The position numbers and the translations under genes were made by a program. A stretch of DNA of 64,000 nucleotides from CAVWSM01 sp963799425 (lineage in GTDB: Bacteria; Actinomycetota; Actinomycetes; Jiangellales; Jiangellaceae): contig CAWCXA010000017.1 in assembly GCA_963799425.1 (NCBI GenBank), forward strand, positions 372,001-436,000. The letters are read 5' to 3'. Positions 43,914 through 54,091 of the stretch are shown one piece after another. The notes below the pieces were generated by a model. It had not been told where the DNA came from, searched no databases, and saw nothing but the letters and a program-made list of their open reading frames with translations. Within the stretch, counting starts at the first letter, position 1, and each line of letters opens with the position of its first letter.

Positions 43914-44261
43914 GTGAAATACCTGTTCCTGATCTGTGTCGACGGACCTGCGGCCGAGCCGGTCGACGCACCCGAGGCACCCGAGGATGAATCGGACATC
44001 AACGCCTGGCTCGACGACACAGAGCGCAGGGGAGTGCGGCTCATGGGCGATCGGCTCCGGCCACCTACTGACGCCACGACCGTCCGGGTCCGGGACGGGC
44101 AGGTGCTGCTCACAGACGGCCCCTTCGTCGAGACCAAGGAGATGATTGCCGGCTTCGACGTGATCGACTGCGCCAACCTCGACGAGGCGATCGAGATCGC
44201 GTCGAAGCACCCGGTCGCGCAGAGCGGCATGATCGATGTGAGGCCGTTCTGGACCGAGTGA
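43914..44261 (+). CDS. YCII/DGPF-domain protein, partner of the ECF42 sigma factor
   Basis: A 115-residue YCII-related (DGPF) protein. It opens MKYLFLICVDG and contains the eponymous DGPF motif in LLTDGPFVETKEMIAGF. DEAIEIASKHP forms the dimer helix. AAGGAGGAC lies just before the ATG. Genes of this type are habitually placed next to ECF42 sigma factors and are often the only conserved target of that factor. The next start overlaps its stop as GTGA. Confidence 0.9.
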   Translation: MKYLFLICVDGPAAEPVDAPEAPEDESDINAWLDDTERRGVRLMGDRLRPPTDATTVRVRDGQVLLTDGPFVETKEMIAGFDVIDCANLDEAIEIASKHPVAQSGMIDVRPFWTE

Positions 44262-45511
44262 CCACGGCGCTCGCCACGGTGTACGTCGAGGAATGGGGAC
44301 GCATCGTGGCGGCCCTGATCCGGCTCACCGGAGACTGGGATCTCGCGGAGGAGTGCGCCCAGGACGCATTTGCGCAGGCGCTGGAACGCTGGCCCCGCGA
44401 CGGCATTCCGGCCCGCCCCGGCGCCTGGCTCATGGTGACCGCCCGCAACCGCGCCATGGACCGGCTGCGTCGACGCGCTGTCGAGTCGACCAAGTTGCGG
44501 GAGGTGGCAGCCCTGGCGCGACACATGCCACCACAACAGGAGGACGACGACGCCGCCAACGGCATCCCCGACGACCGGCTCGAGCTGATCTTCACGTGCT
44601 GTCACCCGGCGCTGTCGACGGAGGCGCAAGTCGCCCTCACGCTGCGCAGTGTGTCCGGGCTGAGCACGGCCGAGATCGCCCGCGCGTTCCTCGTGTCCGA
44701 GCGCACCCTGGGCCAGCGGCTGTTCCGGGCCAAGAGCAAGATCCGCAATGCCGGAGTCCCGTTCCGCGTGCCGCCCGACCACCTGCTGCCCGAGCGGACC
44801 GCGGCGGTTCTCGCCGTGGTCTACCTGCTCTTCAACGAGGGGTACGCGGCGTCGACGGGCCTCGAAGTCGTACGCGTCGACCTCACCGCGGAGGCGATCC
44901 GGCTTGGCCGCATCGTCGCCGCGCTGATGCCCGACGACCCGGAGGTGCTGGGCCTGCTCGCCCTGATGCTGCTGCACGACGCGCGTCGCAGCGCGCGCAC
45001 CGACGCCGCTGGCGAGCTGGTCACCCTCGAGCAGCAGGACCGCTCCAGGTGGGACACCGACCAGATCGCCAAGGGAGTCGCACTCCTCGAGGCCGCCCTG
45101 CGGCGCGCGCGACCCGGCGTCTACCAGGTGCAGGCCGCGATCGCCGCCTGCCACGCCACCGCTCTCGACACGGCCGGGACCGACTGGGCGCAGATCGTCG
45201 GCTTGTACGACCAGCTCACCCGACTCGCCCCGAGTCCCATCGTCGAGCTCAACCGCGCAGTCGCGGTCGCGATGGCGTACGGCCCAGGAGCGGGCCTCGC
45301 GCTGACCGACGCGTTGGCCGCCACCGGTGCGCTGGCGGACTACCACCTGCTGCCGGCCACGCGCGCGGACCTGCTTCGTCGCCTTGGTCGACGAGCCGAG
45401 GCGGCCGACGCCTATCGCCAGGCACTGGCCTTGGCCCCGACCGATGCTGAGCAGCGCTATCTCGCCCGCCGACTGGCCGAGACGGCTGACGACTGGGAAA
45501 GCCCCAGCTGA
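44258..45511 (+). CDS. ECF42-type RNA polymerase sigma factor with C-terminal TPR-like (DUF6596) domain
   Basis: Alternative sigma factor of 417 residues. Sigma2 covers residues 1-75 (DWDLAEECAQDAFAQALERW, MVTARNRAMDRLRR). Sigma4 covers about 105-165 (IFTCCHPALSTEAQVALTL, GLSTAEIARAFLVSERTLGQRL). The C-terminal 240 residues are a helical repeat of the DUF6596 type (LLFNEGYAAS, LLALMLLHDARR, ELNRAVAVAMAYGP). This fusion, with a DGPF protein encoded just upstream, defines the ECF42 group. No anti-sigma factor lies nearby, in line with the view that the extension itself controls activity. Confidence 0.93.
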   Translation: MTTALATVYVEEWGRIVAALIRLTGDWDLAEECAQDAFAQALERWPRDGIPARPGAWLMVTARNRAMDRLRRRAVESTKLREVAALARHMPPQQEDDDAANGIPDDRLELIFTCCHPALSTEAQVALTLRSVSGLSTAEIARAFLVSERTLGQRLFRAKSKIRNAGVPFRVPPDHLLPERTAAVLAVVYLLFNEGYAASTGLEVVRVDLTAEAIRLGRIVAALMPDDPEVLGLLALMLLHDARRSARTDAAGELVTLEQQDRSRWDTDQIAKGVALLEAALRRARPGVYQVQAAIAACHATALDTAGTDWAQIVGLYDQLTRLAPSPIVELNRAVAVAMAYGPGAGLALTDALAATGALADYHLLPATRADLLRRLGRRAEAADAYRQALALAPTDAEQRYLARRLAETADDWESPS

Positions 45512-46168
45512 TCACCAGCCGCGGGCGCGCCACTCCGGAAGTTGTGGCCGCTCGCGACCCAAGGTCGTGTCGTTGCCGTGGCCCGGGTAGACCCACGTCT
45601 CGTCCGGAAGCCGGTCGAAGATCTTGGTCTCGACGTCGCCGATGAGAGACGAGAAGTCGGCGGCTGAGTTCGTACGACCAACTCCGCCGGGAAACAGCGA
45701 GTCGCCGGTCCACAGGTGCGGGGCGCCGGTCGGGTCGTCATAGAGCAGCGCGATGCTCCCCGGCGTGTGCCCGACGAGGTGGATCACCGTGAGCTCGGTC
45801 TGGCCCACGAGCACGGCGTCGCCGTCACGCACCAGCTCATCGGTGGCAACGGGGATCTCGCCCGCATCGTCGGGGTGTGCGACCGTGCGTGCCCCGGTCT
45901 GCGCGCGCACCGCGGCGAGCGCCTGCCAGTGGTCGGGGTGGCGGTGCGTCGTCACGATGCGGACGAGCGGCCCTTCGCCGGTCACTCCGAGGATGCGGTC
46001 GGGATCCGCGGCCGCGTCGATCAGGAGTTCCTCGTCGGTGGCGCGGCAGCGCAACACGTACGCGTTGTTGTCCATCGGCCCCACCGACACCTTGCTGATG
46101 ATGAGCCTGGCGAGCTCGCGCACCGCGGCAGGCCCGCCGGGGACCACCTTGCCTTGGTAGGTGCCCAC
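45512..46168 (-). CDS. MBL-fold metallo-hydrolase (glyoxalase II-like)
   Basis: A 218-residue metallo-beta-lactamase-fold hydrolase. The metal motif THRHPDHW has H75, H77, D79 and H80. HTPGSIAL supplies the third His, DSLFPGGVGR the bridging Asp, and YPGHGNDTT the last His. Binding two metal ions is therefore likely. Substrates of the group are thioesters such as S-lactoyl thiols or persulfides. In a mycothiol organism the thiol may be mycothiol (inference). It lies tail to tail with the sigma factor. Confidence 0.9.
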   Translation of the reverse strand: MGTYQGKVVPGGPAAVRELARLIISKVSVGPMDNNAYVLRCRATDEELLIDAAADPDRILGVTGEGPLVRIVTTHRHPDHWQALAAVRAQTGARTVAHPDDAGEIPVATDELVRDGDAVLVGQTELTVIHLVGHTPGSIALLYDDPTGAPHLWTGDSLFPGGVGRTNSAADFSSLIGDVETKIFDRLPDETWVYPGHGNDTTLGRERPQLPEWRARGW

Positions 46169-46182
46169 CGTCGGTCGCCTGC

Positions 46183-46920
46183 TCAGCGCCAGGCCGGCAG
46201 GCTCGGCAAGCGATGCGACGGCTCGACCGACAGGCCGTCGCCGCTGCTGCGGCCCGTGAGCCAGGCGAGTAGCCCGGTGGCCGGTCCGCTCACCAGCACT
46301 GCCCCCTCGGCGCCACCGACCTGGGACGAGAAGCCGGAGTCGGTCGCCTGCAGGATCAGTGCGGGTACGTCGTCACGAGTGGCGTACGACCGTTGGGTCT
46401 CCTCGAGCGCCAGCTGAACGAACTCCGGCGACCAGTGTGCCGGTGTGTAGTCGGCGTCTAGATCGACGTGATGGACCTCGAGCTCGCGCAACCGGTTCCA
46501 GAGGGCTCCGGAGGCCTCGTGCTCGGCACCAGTGGCGCCCGCGCCGCCTCGGACCAGGTGGTGCCACTGGCCGGGCTGCATCGCTTCGAAATGCTCGGCG
46601 AGCTCCTTCGCCGTCGCGCGGAGGTCATCGAGCAGCTGAGCCGCCGAACGCCCGGCGCCCGCCTCGATGTCCGCGTCGCGGGCCTCCGAGCTGGGGTACT
46701 TCGGCGTCACTACGCCCGTCTGCGCCCAGGTCAGCAGGCGCCCCTCGCCCTCGGCATTGCGAGACACGTGAGTGATGACGTGCGCTCGGGTCCAGCCCTC
46801 GCAGAGGCTCGGGGCACGTACGGCCTCGTCGTCCAGGTGCTCCACGGTGGCCAGCATCCGCTCGGTCGACGCCTCGATCTGGGGAAGAAGCACGCTGGGC
46901 TCGTACGTTGGACTAGGCAC
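46183..46920 (-). CDS. Maleylpyruvate isomerase family mycothiol-dependent enzyme (DinB-like fold)
   Basis: A 245-residue protein of the MDMPI family. EGWTRAHVITHVSRNAEG gives the first metal His and the helical bundle signature. LRELEVHHVDLDADY supplies Glu, His and Asp near the metal. An SCP2-like C-terminal domain follows. These enzymes use mycothiol as cofactor or S-transfer partner, which supports the actinobacterial origin. It is divergent from uvrA across a 157-base spacer and could be in one operon with the MBL hydrolase, an arrangement seen beside uvrA in other actinobacteria. Confidence 0.9.
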   Translation of the reverse strand: MPSPTYEPSVLLPQIEASTERMLATVEHLDDEAVRAPSLCEGWTRAHVITHVSRNAEGEGRLLTWAQTGVVTPKYPSSEARDADIEAGAGRSAAQLLDDLRATAKELAEHFEAMQPGQWHHLVRGGAGATGAEHEASGALWNRLRELEVHHVDLDADYTPAHWSPEFVQLALEETQRSYATRDDVPALILQATDSGFSSQVGGAEGAVLVSGPATGLLAWLTGRSSGDGLSVEPSHRLPSLPAWR

Positions 46921-46994
46921 TGACCGCCTCCGTCGTGATCGTTGTCGGCATGAACCTACCCCGCCGCGACGCGTGGGGCTTGCCCGTAACGTGC

Positions 46995-47017
46995 TTGTCA
47001 GAGGACATGCCTACCCT
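46995..47017 (+). promoter_or_regulatory. PafBC-type (RecA-NDp) DNA-damage promoter of uvrA
   Basis: TTGTCAGAG (46995-47003), 8 bases, then TACCCT (47012-47017). Relative to TTGTCRGTG-N8-TANNNT only one base differs. The predicted start is near 47024, leaving a leader of about 54 bases with GGGAGAAG ahead of the uvrA GTG at 47078. I see no LexA box (GAACNNNNGTTC) in the spacer. Finding the same architecture at uvrB strengthens the call. Confidence 0.75.
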
Positions 47018-47077
47018 TGCTGAGCGGGGCCAGCCGGCCCATGCCGACCGCCGACCGGGAGAAGTAGAGAGTCTCGA

Positions 47078-49942
<2,865 letters not shown>

Positions 49943-49969
49943 CGGGGGTTCCACTGTCCGCGACCTGTT

Positions 49970-50024
49970 GATCAAGGAGATTTCCGGCACCGGGCTGGCC
50001 CAGGTGCCCGAAGCTTCCTTGATC
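49970..50024 (+). terminator. Nested inverted repeat downstream of uvrA
   Basis: GATCAAGGA (49970-49978) pairs perfectly with TCCTTGATC (50016-50024). Inside the loop GGCACC (49986-49991) pairs with GGTGCC (50003-50008). The element ends 28 bases before the next start. It is probably the uvrA terminator, although there is no T-tract. Confidence 0.5.
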
Positions 50025-50052
50025 GTCGGGTGGAGCGAGCGAGGAGGACGGC

Positions 50053-50394
50053 ATGAAGCCGGACAAGCTGCTGCGCCACTGCCTGTCCAAGCCCGGCGCC
50101 TGGGAGGACGAGCCCTGGGAGGGCGACATCGTCGCCAAGGTCGGTGACAAGATCTTCGCCTTCCTCGGGTCCGGTGACGCGGTGGGCGTCAAGTGCGGCA
50201 GCAGCCGCGAGCAGGCGGACGAGTGGCTCGACCGCTATCCCGGTGACGCCACCGTGATGGCCTACATCGGACGCTCGGGCTGGAACACCCTCCGTGTCGG
50301 CGGCGCGATCCCTGATGACGAGGTATTCGCCGCGATCGACGACTCGTACGACGCCGTCGTTGCCAAGCTGCCCAAGCGGCTGCGCCCGGTCTAA
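50053..50394 (+). CDS. MmcQ/YjbR family DNA-binding protein
   Basis: A 113-residue CyaY-like-fold protein. It opens KPDKLLRHCLSKPGAWEDEPW, and KVGDKIFAFLG and GWNTLRVGGAIPDDEVFAAIDDSYDAVVAKLP are conserved features of the YjbR family. Members bind DNA, but the role is not established. GAGGAGGAC precedes the ATG. It stands between uvrA and the tandem repeat array. Confidence 0.88.
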   Translation: MKPDKLLRHCLSKPGAWEDEPWEGDIVAKVGDKIFAFLGSGDAVGVKCGSSREQADEWLDRYPGDATVMAYIGRSGWNTLRVGGAIPDDEVFAAIDDSYDAVVAKLPKRLRPV

Positions 50395-50414
50395 CGCCGT
50401 TTGCAAGCGACGCT

Positions 50415-50432
50415 GGAGCTGGCATGAGCTCC
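50415..50432 (+). terminator. Short hairpin after the YjbR gene
   Basis: GGAGCT (50415-50420), a 6-base loop and AGCTCC (50427-50432). A perfect but short stem 20 bases after the stop codon, and a modest terminator candidate. Confidence 0.35.
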
Positions 50433-50451
50433 GCTCTGGCGACAAACAGCC

Positions 50452-50572
50452 TTGGCAGAGGGCGGCCCTGCGCCAATCGCGTTTGCCAGAGGGCGGCCCT
50501 GCGCCAATAGGTTCGTTAGAGGGCGGCCCTACGCCAATGCGAGTTGGCAGAGGGCGGCCCTACGCCAATAAG
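50452..50572. repeat. Four tandem copies of a 21-base palindromic element, about 30-31 bp apart
   Basis: A 21-base core, AGAGGGCGGCCCT(G/A)CGCCAAT, occurs at 50457-50477, 50488-50508, 50518-50538 and 50549-50569, with start-to-start spacing of 31, 30 and 31. Its centre AGGGC-G-GCCCT is an exact dyad. In copies 1 and 4 an outer TTGGC/GCCAA extends this to a 25-base dyad (50452-50476 and 50544-50568). Copies 2 and 3 have diverged in the left outer arm. Pair 1-2 and pair 3-4 differ by one G/A in the core. It lies in the only gene-free stretch over 300 bases (50395-50729). Apart from these copies and the short hairpin at 50415, that stretch shows no other clear element. Confidence 0.88.
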
Positions 50573-50729
50573 GCGTCTCCGCTGCGGACGGGCGCCACAC
50601 AACGGTCAATCCGATCCGGGAGGACCTGCGTATTACGAGATGGCGAGCCAGCGGCTCGCTGCCTGCCGGGGCAATGGCGCCTGTGCCAGGCTGCTGATCG
50701 TTGTCGTCGTCAGAGAGGCCCACAGGATC

Positions 50730-51182
50730 ATGACAGGATCTGCCCTGCCCACCCGTCGGACCGTTCTCACCGCTGCGGGTGCTGTCGCGGCCGGAGCCGC
50801 CCTTGCCGCCTGCGGTGGCGAGAACGATGACGATGCTGGGACCTCGACAGGCGGGACCACTCCGTCGCCAGAGGACACGGCGGCGGGCGGCGGCGGCGAC
50901 GTCCTCGTGGCCGGGGCAGAGGTGCCGGTACGCGGGGGTGTAATCCTGGCCGATCAAGAACTCGTCGTGACCCAGCCGGAGTCCGGCACCTACAAGGCGT
51001 TCTCCGCGATCTGCACCCACCAGGCCTGCACCGTGGGCAGCGTCGAGGACGACGTCATCATGTGTCCCTGCCACGGCAGCCGGTACTCGGCCGATGACGG
51101 CTCGGTGCTCAACGGCCCGGCGACGAGGGCATTGGCTGAGACCGCGGTCACCTTCGACGGCACCAACGTGGTGCGCGCCTGA
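50730..51182 (+). CDS. Rieske [2Fe-2S] protein, Tat-type lipoprotein
   Basis: Exported 150-residue iron-sulfur protein. The N-terminus has twin Arg (TRRTVL, R9-R10), a hydrophobic stretch and a lipobox LAAC with C28, so it is probably exported folded by Tat and then lipidated. The Rieske ligands are C95 and H97 in CTHQAC and C112 and H115 in CPCHGS, with C100 and C114 forming the structural disulfide. It is a small stand-alone type, not the cytochrome bc subunit. The ATG at 50730 is chosen to place the RR at the usual distance, since an upstream frame runs into the repeat array. It is a likely electron-transfer protein of unknown partner. Confidence 0.9.
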   Translation: MTGSALPTRRTVLTAAGAVAAGAALAACGGENDDDAGTSTGGTTPSPEDTAAGGGGDVLVAGAEVPVRGGVILADQELVVTQPESGTYKAFSAICTHQACTVGSVEDDVIMCPCHGSRYSADDGSVLNGPATRALAETAVTFDGTNVVRA

Positions 51183-51260
51183 CGGCGCCGGCTCGACAGC
51201 ACTGCTTGAGCAACCCGGTGATGCGCGCAGCGCGCCTGCCGGCCGCGTTATCGTGCCGGT

Positions 51261-53219
51261 GTGGCTGACCCGGCAACCTACCGACCTGCGCCCGGGTCGG
51301 TTCCCGACGAGCCGGGTGTCTACCGCTTTCGCGACGGGCAAGGCCGCGTCATCTATGTCGGCAAGGCCAAGAGCCTTCGCTCCAGGCTGAGCAGCTATTT
51401 CCAGGACTTGGCCGCGCTCCACGCGCGCACCCAGACGATGGTGACGAGTGCGGCGAGCGTCGAGTGGACGGTGGTCAGCACAGAGGTCGAGGCGCTGCAG
51501 CTTGAATACAACTGGATCAAGGAGTTCGACCCGCGGTTCAACGTCCGCTACCGCGACGACAAGTCCTACCCGTATCTCGCCGTCACCCTGTCCGAGGAGT
51601 ACCCGCGGGTGATGGTCATGCGGGGCGCCAAGAAGAAGGGCTACCGCTACTTCGGGCCCTACTCGCACGCCTGGGCGATCCGCGAAACCCTCGATCTCCT
51701 GCTGCGCGTGTTCCCCGTACGCAGCTGTTCCAGTGGGGTCTTCAAGCGGGCCGGTCAGGTCGGTCGGCCGTGCCTGCTCGGCTACATCGGCAAGTGCTCG
51801 GCTCCCTGCGTGGGCCGCGTGAGCGCCGAGGAGCACCGCGCGATCGTCGAGGACTTCGTGGCGTTCATGGAGGGGCGCACCTCCACCTACCTGCGTCGCC
51901 TCGAAATGCAGATGCGCCAGGCCAGCGACGGGCAGGAGTACGAGCGGGCGGCACGGCTGCGCGACGACATCAAGGCCCTCGAGCGGGCGATGGAAAAGCA
52001 AGCCGTCGTCCTCGGCGACGCCACGGACGCCGATGTGGTCGCCCTCGCCGAGGACCCGCTCGAGGTCGCGGTGCAGATCTTCTACGTCCGCGGCGGTCGG
52101 GTCCGCGGGCAGCGCGGCTGGGTGGCCGACAAGGTCGACGATGCTGACACGGGCGAGCTGGTGGAACGCTTCCTGACTCAGCTGTACGACGCCGAGGCCG
52201 GCGACGGTGTGCCGCGCGAGGTCCTCGTGCCGGCATTGCCCGACGATGCAGAGGCGCTGGCCGACTGGTTGTCCGCGCAGCGCGGCAGCCGAGTCGCGTT
52301 GCGGGTGCCGCAACGGGGCGACAAACGCGCGCTCCAGGAGACCGTGGCCCGCAACGCCCAGCAGTCGCTCGCCTTGCACAAGACCAAGCGCGCCAGCGAC
52401 CTGTCCACCCGCAGCCAGGCGCTCAGCGAGATCCAGGACGCGCTCGGGCTCGACGAAGCCCCGCTGCGCATCGAGTGCTACGACGTCTCCAACCTGCAGG
52501 GCACCAACGTGGTGGCCTCGATGGTGGTGTTCGAGGATGGCTTGCCCCGCAAGGGGGAGTACCGCCGGTTCACCATCCGGGGCTTTGAGGGGCAGAACGA
52601 CGTCGCTGCCATCCACGAGGTGCTCACCCGTCGGTTCCGGCGCTACCTCGAGGAGCGGGAGGCGACCGGCGAAGTCGCCGAACCGCTCGACCCCGAGACC
52701 GGTCGGCCGCGCAAGTTCGCGTACGCGCCCGGTCTTGTCGTGGTCGACGGCGGACCGCCCCAGGTCGCGGCCGCACAGCGGGCGCTCGACGCGCTCGGCA
52801 TCGACGATGTCGCCCTGTGCGGGCTGGCCAAACGGCTCGAGGAAGTGTGGCTGCCGGGCGTGCCCGACCCGGTGATCCTGCCGCGCACCAGCGAGGGCCT
52901 CTACCTGCTGCAGCGCATTCGCGACGAGGCGCACCGGTTCGCGATCACGTTCCATCGGCAGAAGCGCTCCCGGTCGATGACCGAGAGCTTGCTCGACGAC
53001 GTGCCGGGGCTCGGTGAGACGCGGCGCAAAGCGCTGCTCCGACACTTCGGGTCGCTGCGCCGGCTGCGTCAAGCCAGCGTCGACGAGGTCGCAGAAGTGC
53101 CGGGCATCGGGCCGCGCACCGCAACCGCGGTGGTCGACGCATTGGCCGGGGCGCGCCCAGCGCCGGCGGTCAACGTCAGCACCGGGGAGATCCTGGACGG
53201 CGACATGGGGGAGGGGTAA
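51261..53219 (+). CDS. uvrC: Excinuclease ABC subunit UvrC
   Basis: Dual-incision nuclease of nucleotide excision repair, 652 residues. The GIY-YIG domain is at the N-terminus (GVYRFRDGQGRVIYVGKAKSL). A Cys-rich patch follows (SCSSGVFKRAGQVGRPCLLGYIGKC), then the UVR domain (about residues 205-240). The RNase H-like nuclease domain has IECYDVSNLQGTNVVASMVVFEDG and VVDGGPPQV, and helix-hairpin-helix motifs end the protein (DVPGLGETRRKALL, EVPGIGPRTATAVV). The GTG at 51261 fits the start of other actinobacterial UvrC. I see no PafBC motif before it. The TAA overlaps the rapZ ATG by one base. Confidence 0.97.
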   Translation: MADPATYRPAPGSVPDEPGVYRFRDGQGRVIYVGKAKSLRSRLSSYFQDLAALHARTQTMVTSAASVEWTVVSTEVEALQLEYNWIKEFDPRFNVRYRDDKSYPYLAVTLSEEYPRVMVMRGAKKKGYRYFGPYSHAWAIRETLDLLLRVFPVRSCSSGVFKRAGQVGRPCLLGYIGKCSAPCVGRVSAEEHRAIVEDFVAFMEGRTSTYLRRLEMQMRQASDGQEYERAARLRDDIKALERAMEKQAVVLGDATDADVVALAEDPLEVAVQIFYVRGGRVRGQRGWVADKVDDADTGELVERFLTQLYDAEAGDGVPREVLVPALPDDAEALADWLSAQRGSRVALRVPQRGDKRALQETVARNAQQSLALHKTKRASDLSTRSQALSEIQDALGLDEAPLRIECYDVSNLQGTNVVASMVVFEDGLPRKGEYRRFTIRGFEGQNDVAAIHEVLTRRFRRYLEEREATGEVAEPLDPETGRPRKFAYAPGLVVVDGGPPQVAAAQRALDALGIDDVALCGLAKRLEEVWLPGVPDPVILPRTSEGLYLLQRIRDEAHRFAITFHRQKRSRSMTESLLDDVPGLGETRRKALLRHFGSLRRLRQASVDEVAEVPGIGPRTATAVVDALAGARPAPAVNVSTGEILDGDMGEG

Positions 53220-54091
53220 TGAGCGAGGGCGTGTCCGACGTACTTGTGGTGACCGGTGTGTCCGGCGCGGGAAAATCCGCGGCCGCCGCAGTGCTCGAGG
53301 ATCTCGGCTGGTTCGTGGTCGACAACCTGCCGCCGTCGATGCTGCCTGACCTTGTCGAGGCAGTCGGCCGCGCTGGCGATGCGTCGACCTCGGTCCGGCT
53401 GGCGGTCGGTCTTGACGTTCGCGGGGGCGGGCTGTTCGCCGATCTCGAGGGTGCGCTGCAGGCAGTGCGCGAGCAGGGACTGCGCCCGAAAGTGCTCTTC
53501 CTCGAGGCCGGCGACGAGTCGGTGGTCCGCCGGTTCGAGAGCTCACGCCGCCCCCACCCGTTACAGGGCGCAGGTCGCATCGTCGACGCCATCCAGCAGG
53601 AGCGCACGGTCCTTGCCTCGCTCCGTGAGGACGCCGACATGGTGATCGACACGTCCTTGCTCAACGTGCACGAGCTGGCCGGCCGGGTGCGCGCCGCCTT
53701 TGCCGGCCGCACGCCGTCGTTGCGGGCGGTGATCGTCACCTTCGGCTACAAGTACGGCATCCCCGTCGACGCCGACATGGTTGCCGACATGCGATTCCTG
53801 CCCAACCCGCACTGGGTTCCGGACCTGCGGCCGCAGAGTGGGCTCGACGACCCGGTGAGTTCCTACGTCCTCGCACAGCCGGGTGCCGTGGAGTTTCTCG
53901 ATCGCTACACCTCGCTGCTTCGACTCGTGTCCGAGGGGTACGTACGTGAAGGCAAGCTGTACGTGACGGTCGGCATCGGCTGCACCGGGGGCAAGCACCG
54001 CAGCGTCGCCATGGCTGAGGCGCTGGCCGGACGACTGCGCGCAGAAGGTGTGGAAACGCTTGTGGTGCACCGAGATCTGGGTCGCGAGTGA
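53219..54091 (+). CDS. rapZ: RNase adapter protein RapZ (YvcJ)
   Basis: P-loop nucleotide-binding protein of 290 residues. GVSGAGKS (residues 13-20) starts the N-terminal domain, and FVVDNLPPSML follows. LFLEAGDESVVRRFESSRRPHPL and the C-terminal GCTGGKHRSVAMAEALAGRL are family signatures. In enterobacteria RapZ controls GlmS through small RNAs. In actinobacteria the role is not settled, though the fixed order uvrC-rapZ-yvcK-whiA points to a cell-envelope or growth function. Coupled on both sides by overlap. Confidence 0.96.
   Translation: MSEGVSDVLVVTGVSGAGKSAAAAVLEDLGWFVVDNLPPSMLPDLVEAVGRAGDASTSVRLAVGLDVRGGGLFADLEGALQAVREQGLRPKVLFLEAGDESVVRRFESSRRPHPLQGAGRIVDAIQQERTVLASLREDADMVIDTSLLNVHELAGRVRAAFAGRTPSLRAVIVTFGYKYGIPVDADMVADMRFLPNPHWVPDLRPQSGLDDPVSSYVLAQPGAVEFLDRYTSLLRLVSEGYVREGKLYVTVGIGCTGGKHRSVAMAEALAGRLRAEGVETLVVHRDLGRE

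Noticed and set aside
42161..45346. Open frame of about 1060 codons on the minus strand
   Set aside because: It is antisense to terC, DsbA and sigma-factor genes with clear motifs. The sequence is low-complexity Arg/Pro-rich text typical of shadow frames in high-GC DNA.
46921..47077. LexA box in the uvrA spacer
   Set aside because: No GAAC-N4-GTTC palindrome is present. The PafBC-type motif explains damage control better.
50452..50572. CRISPR array
   Set aside because: Repeat units are 21 bases with spacers of only 9-10 bases, the unit is palindromic throughout, and no cas gene is present.
50529..53546. Open frame of about 1000 codons on the minus strand
   Set aside because: It is antisense to the Rieske and uvrC genes, which carry complete motifs, and has no domain-like sequence of its own.
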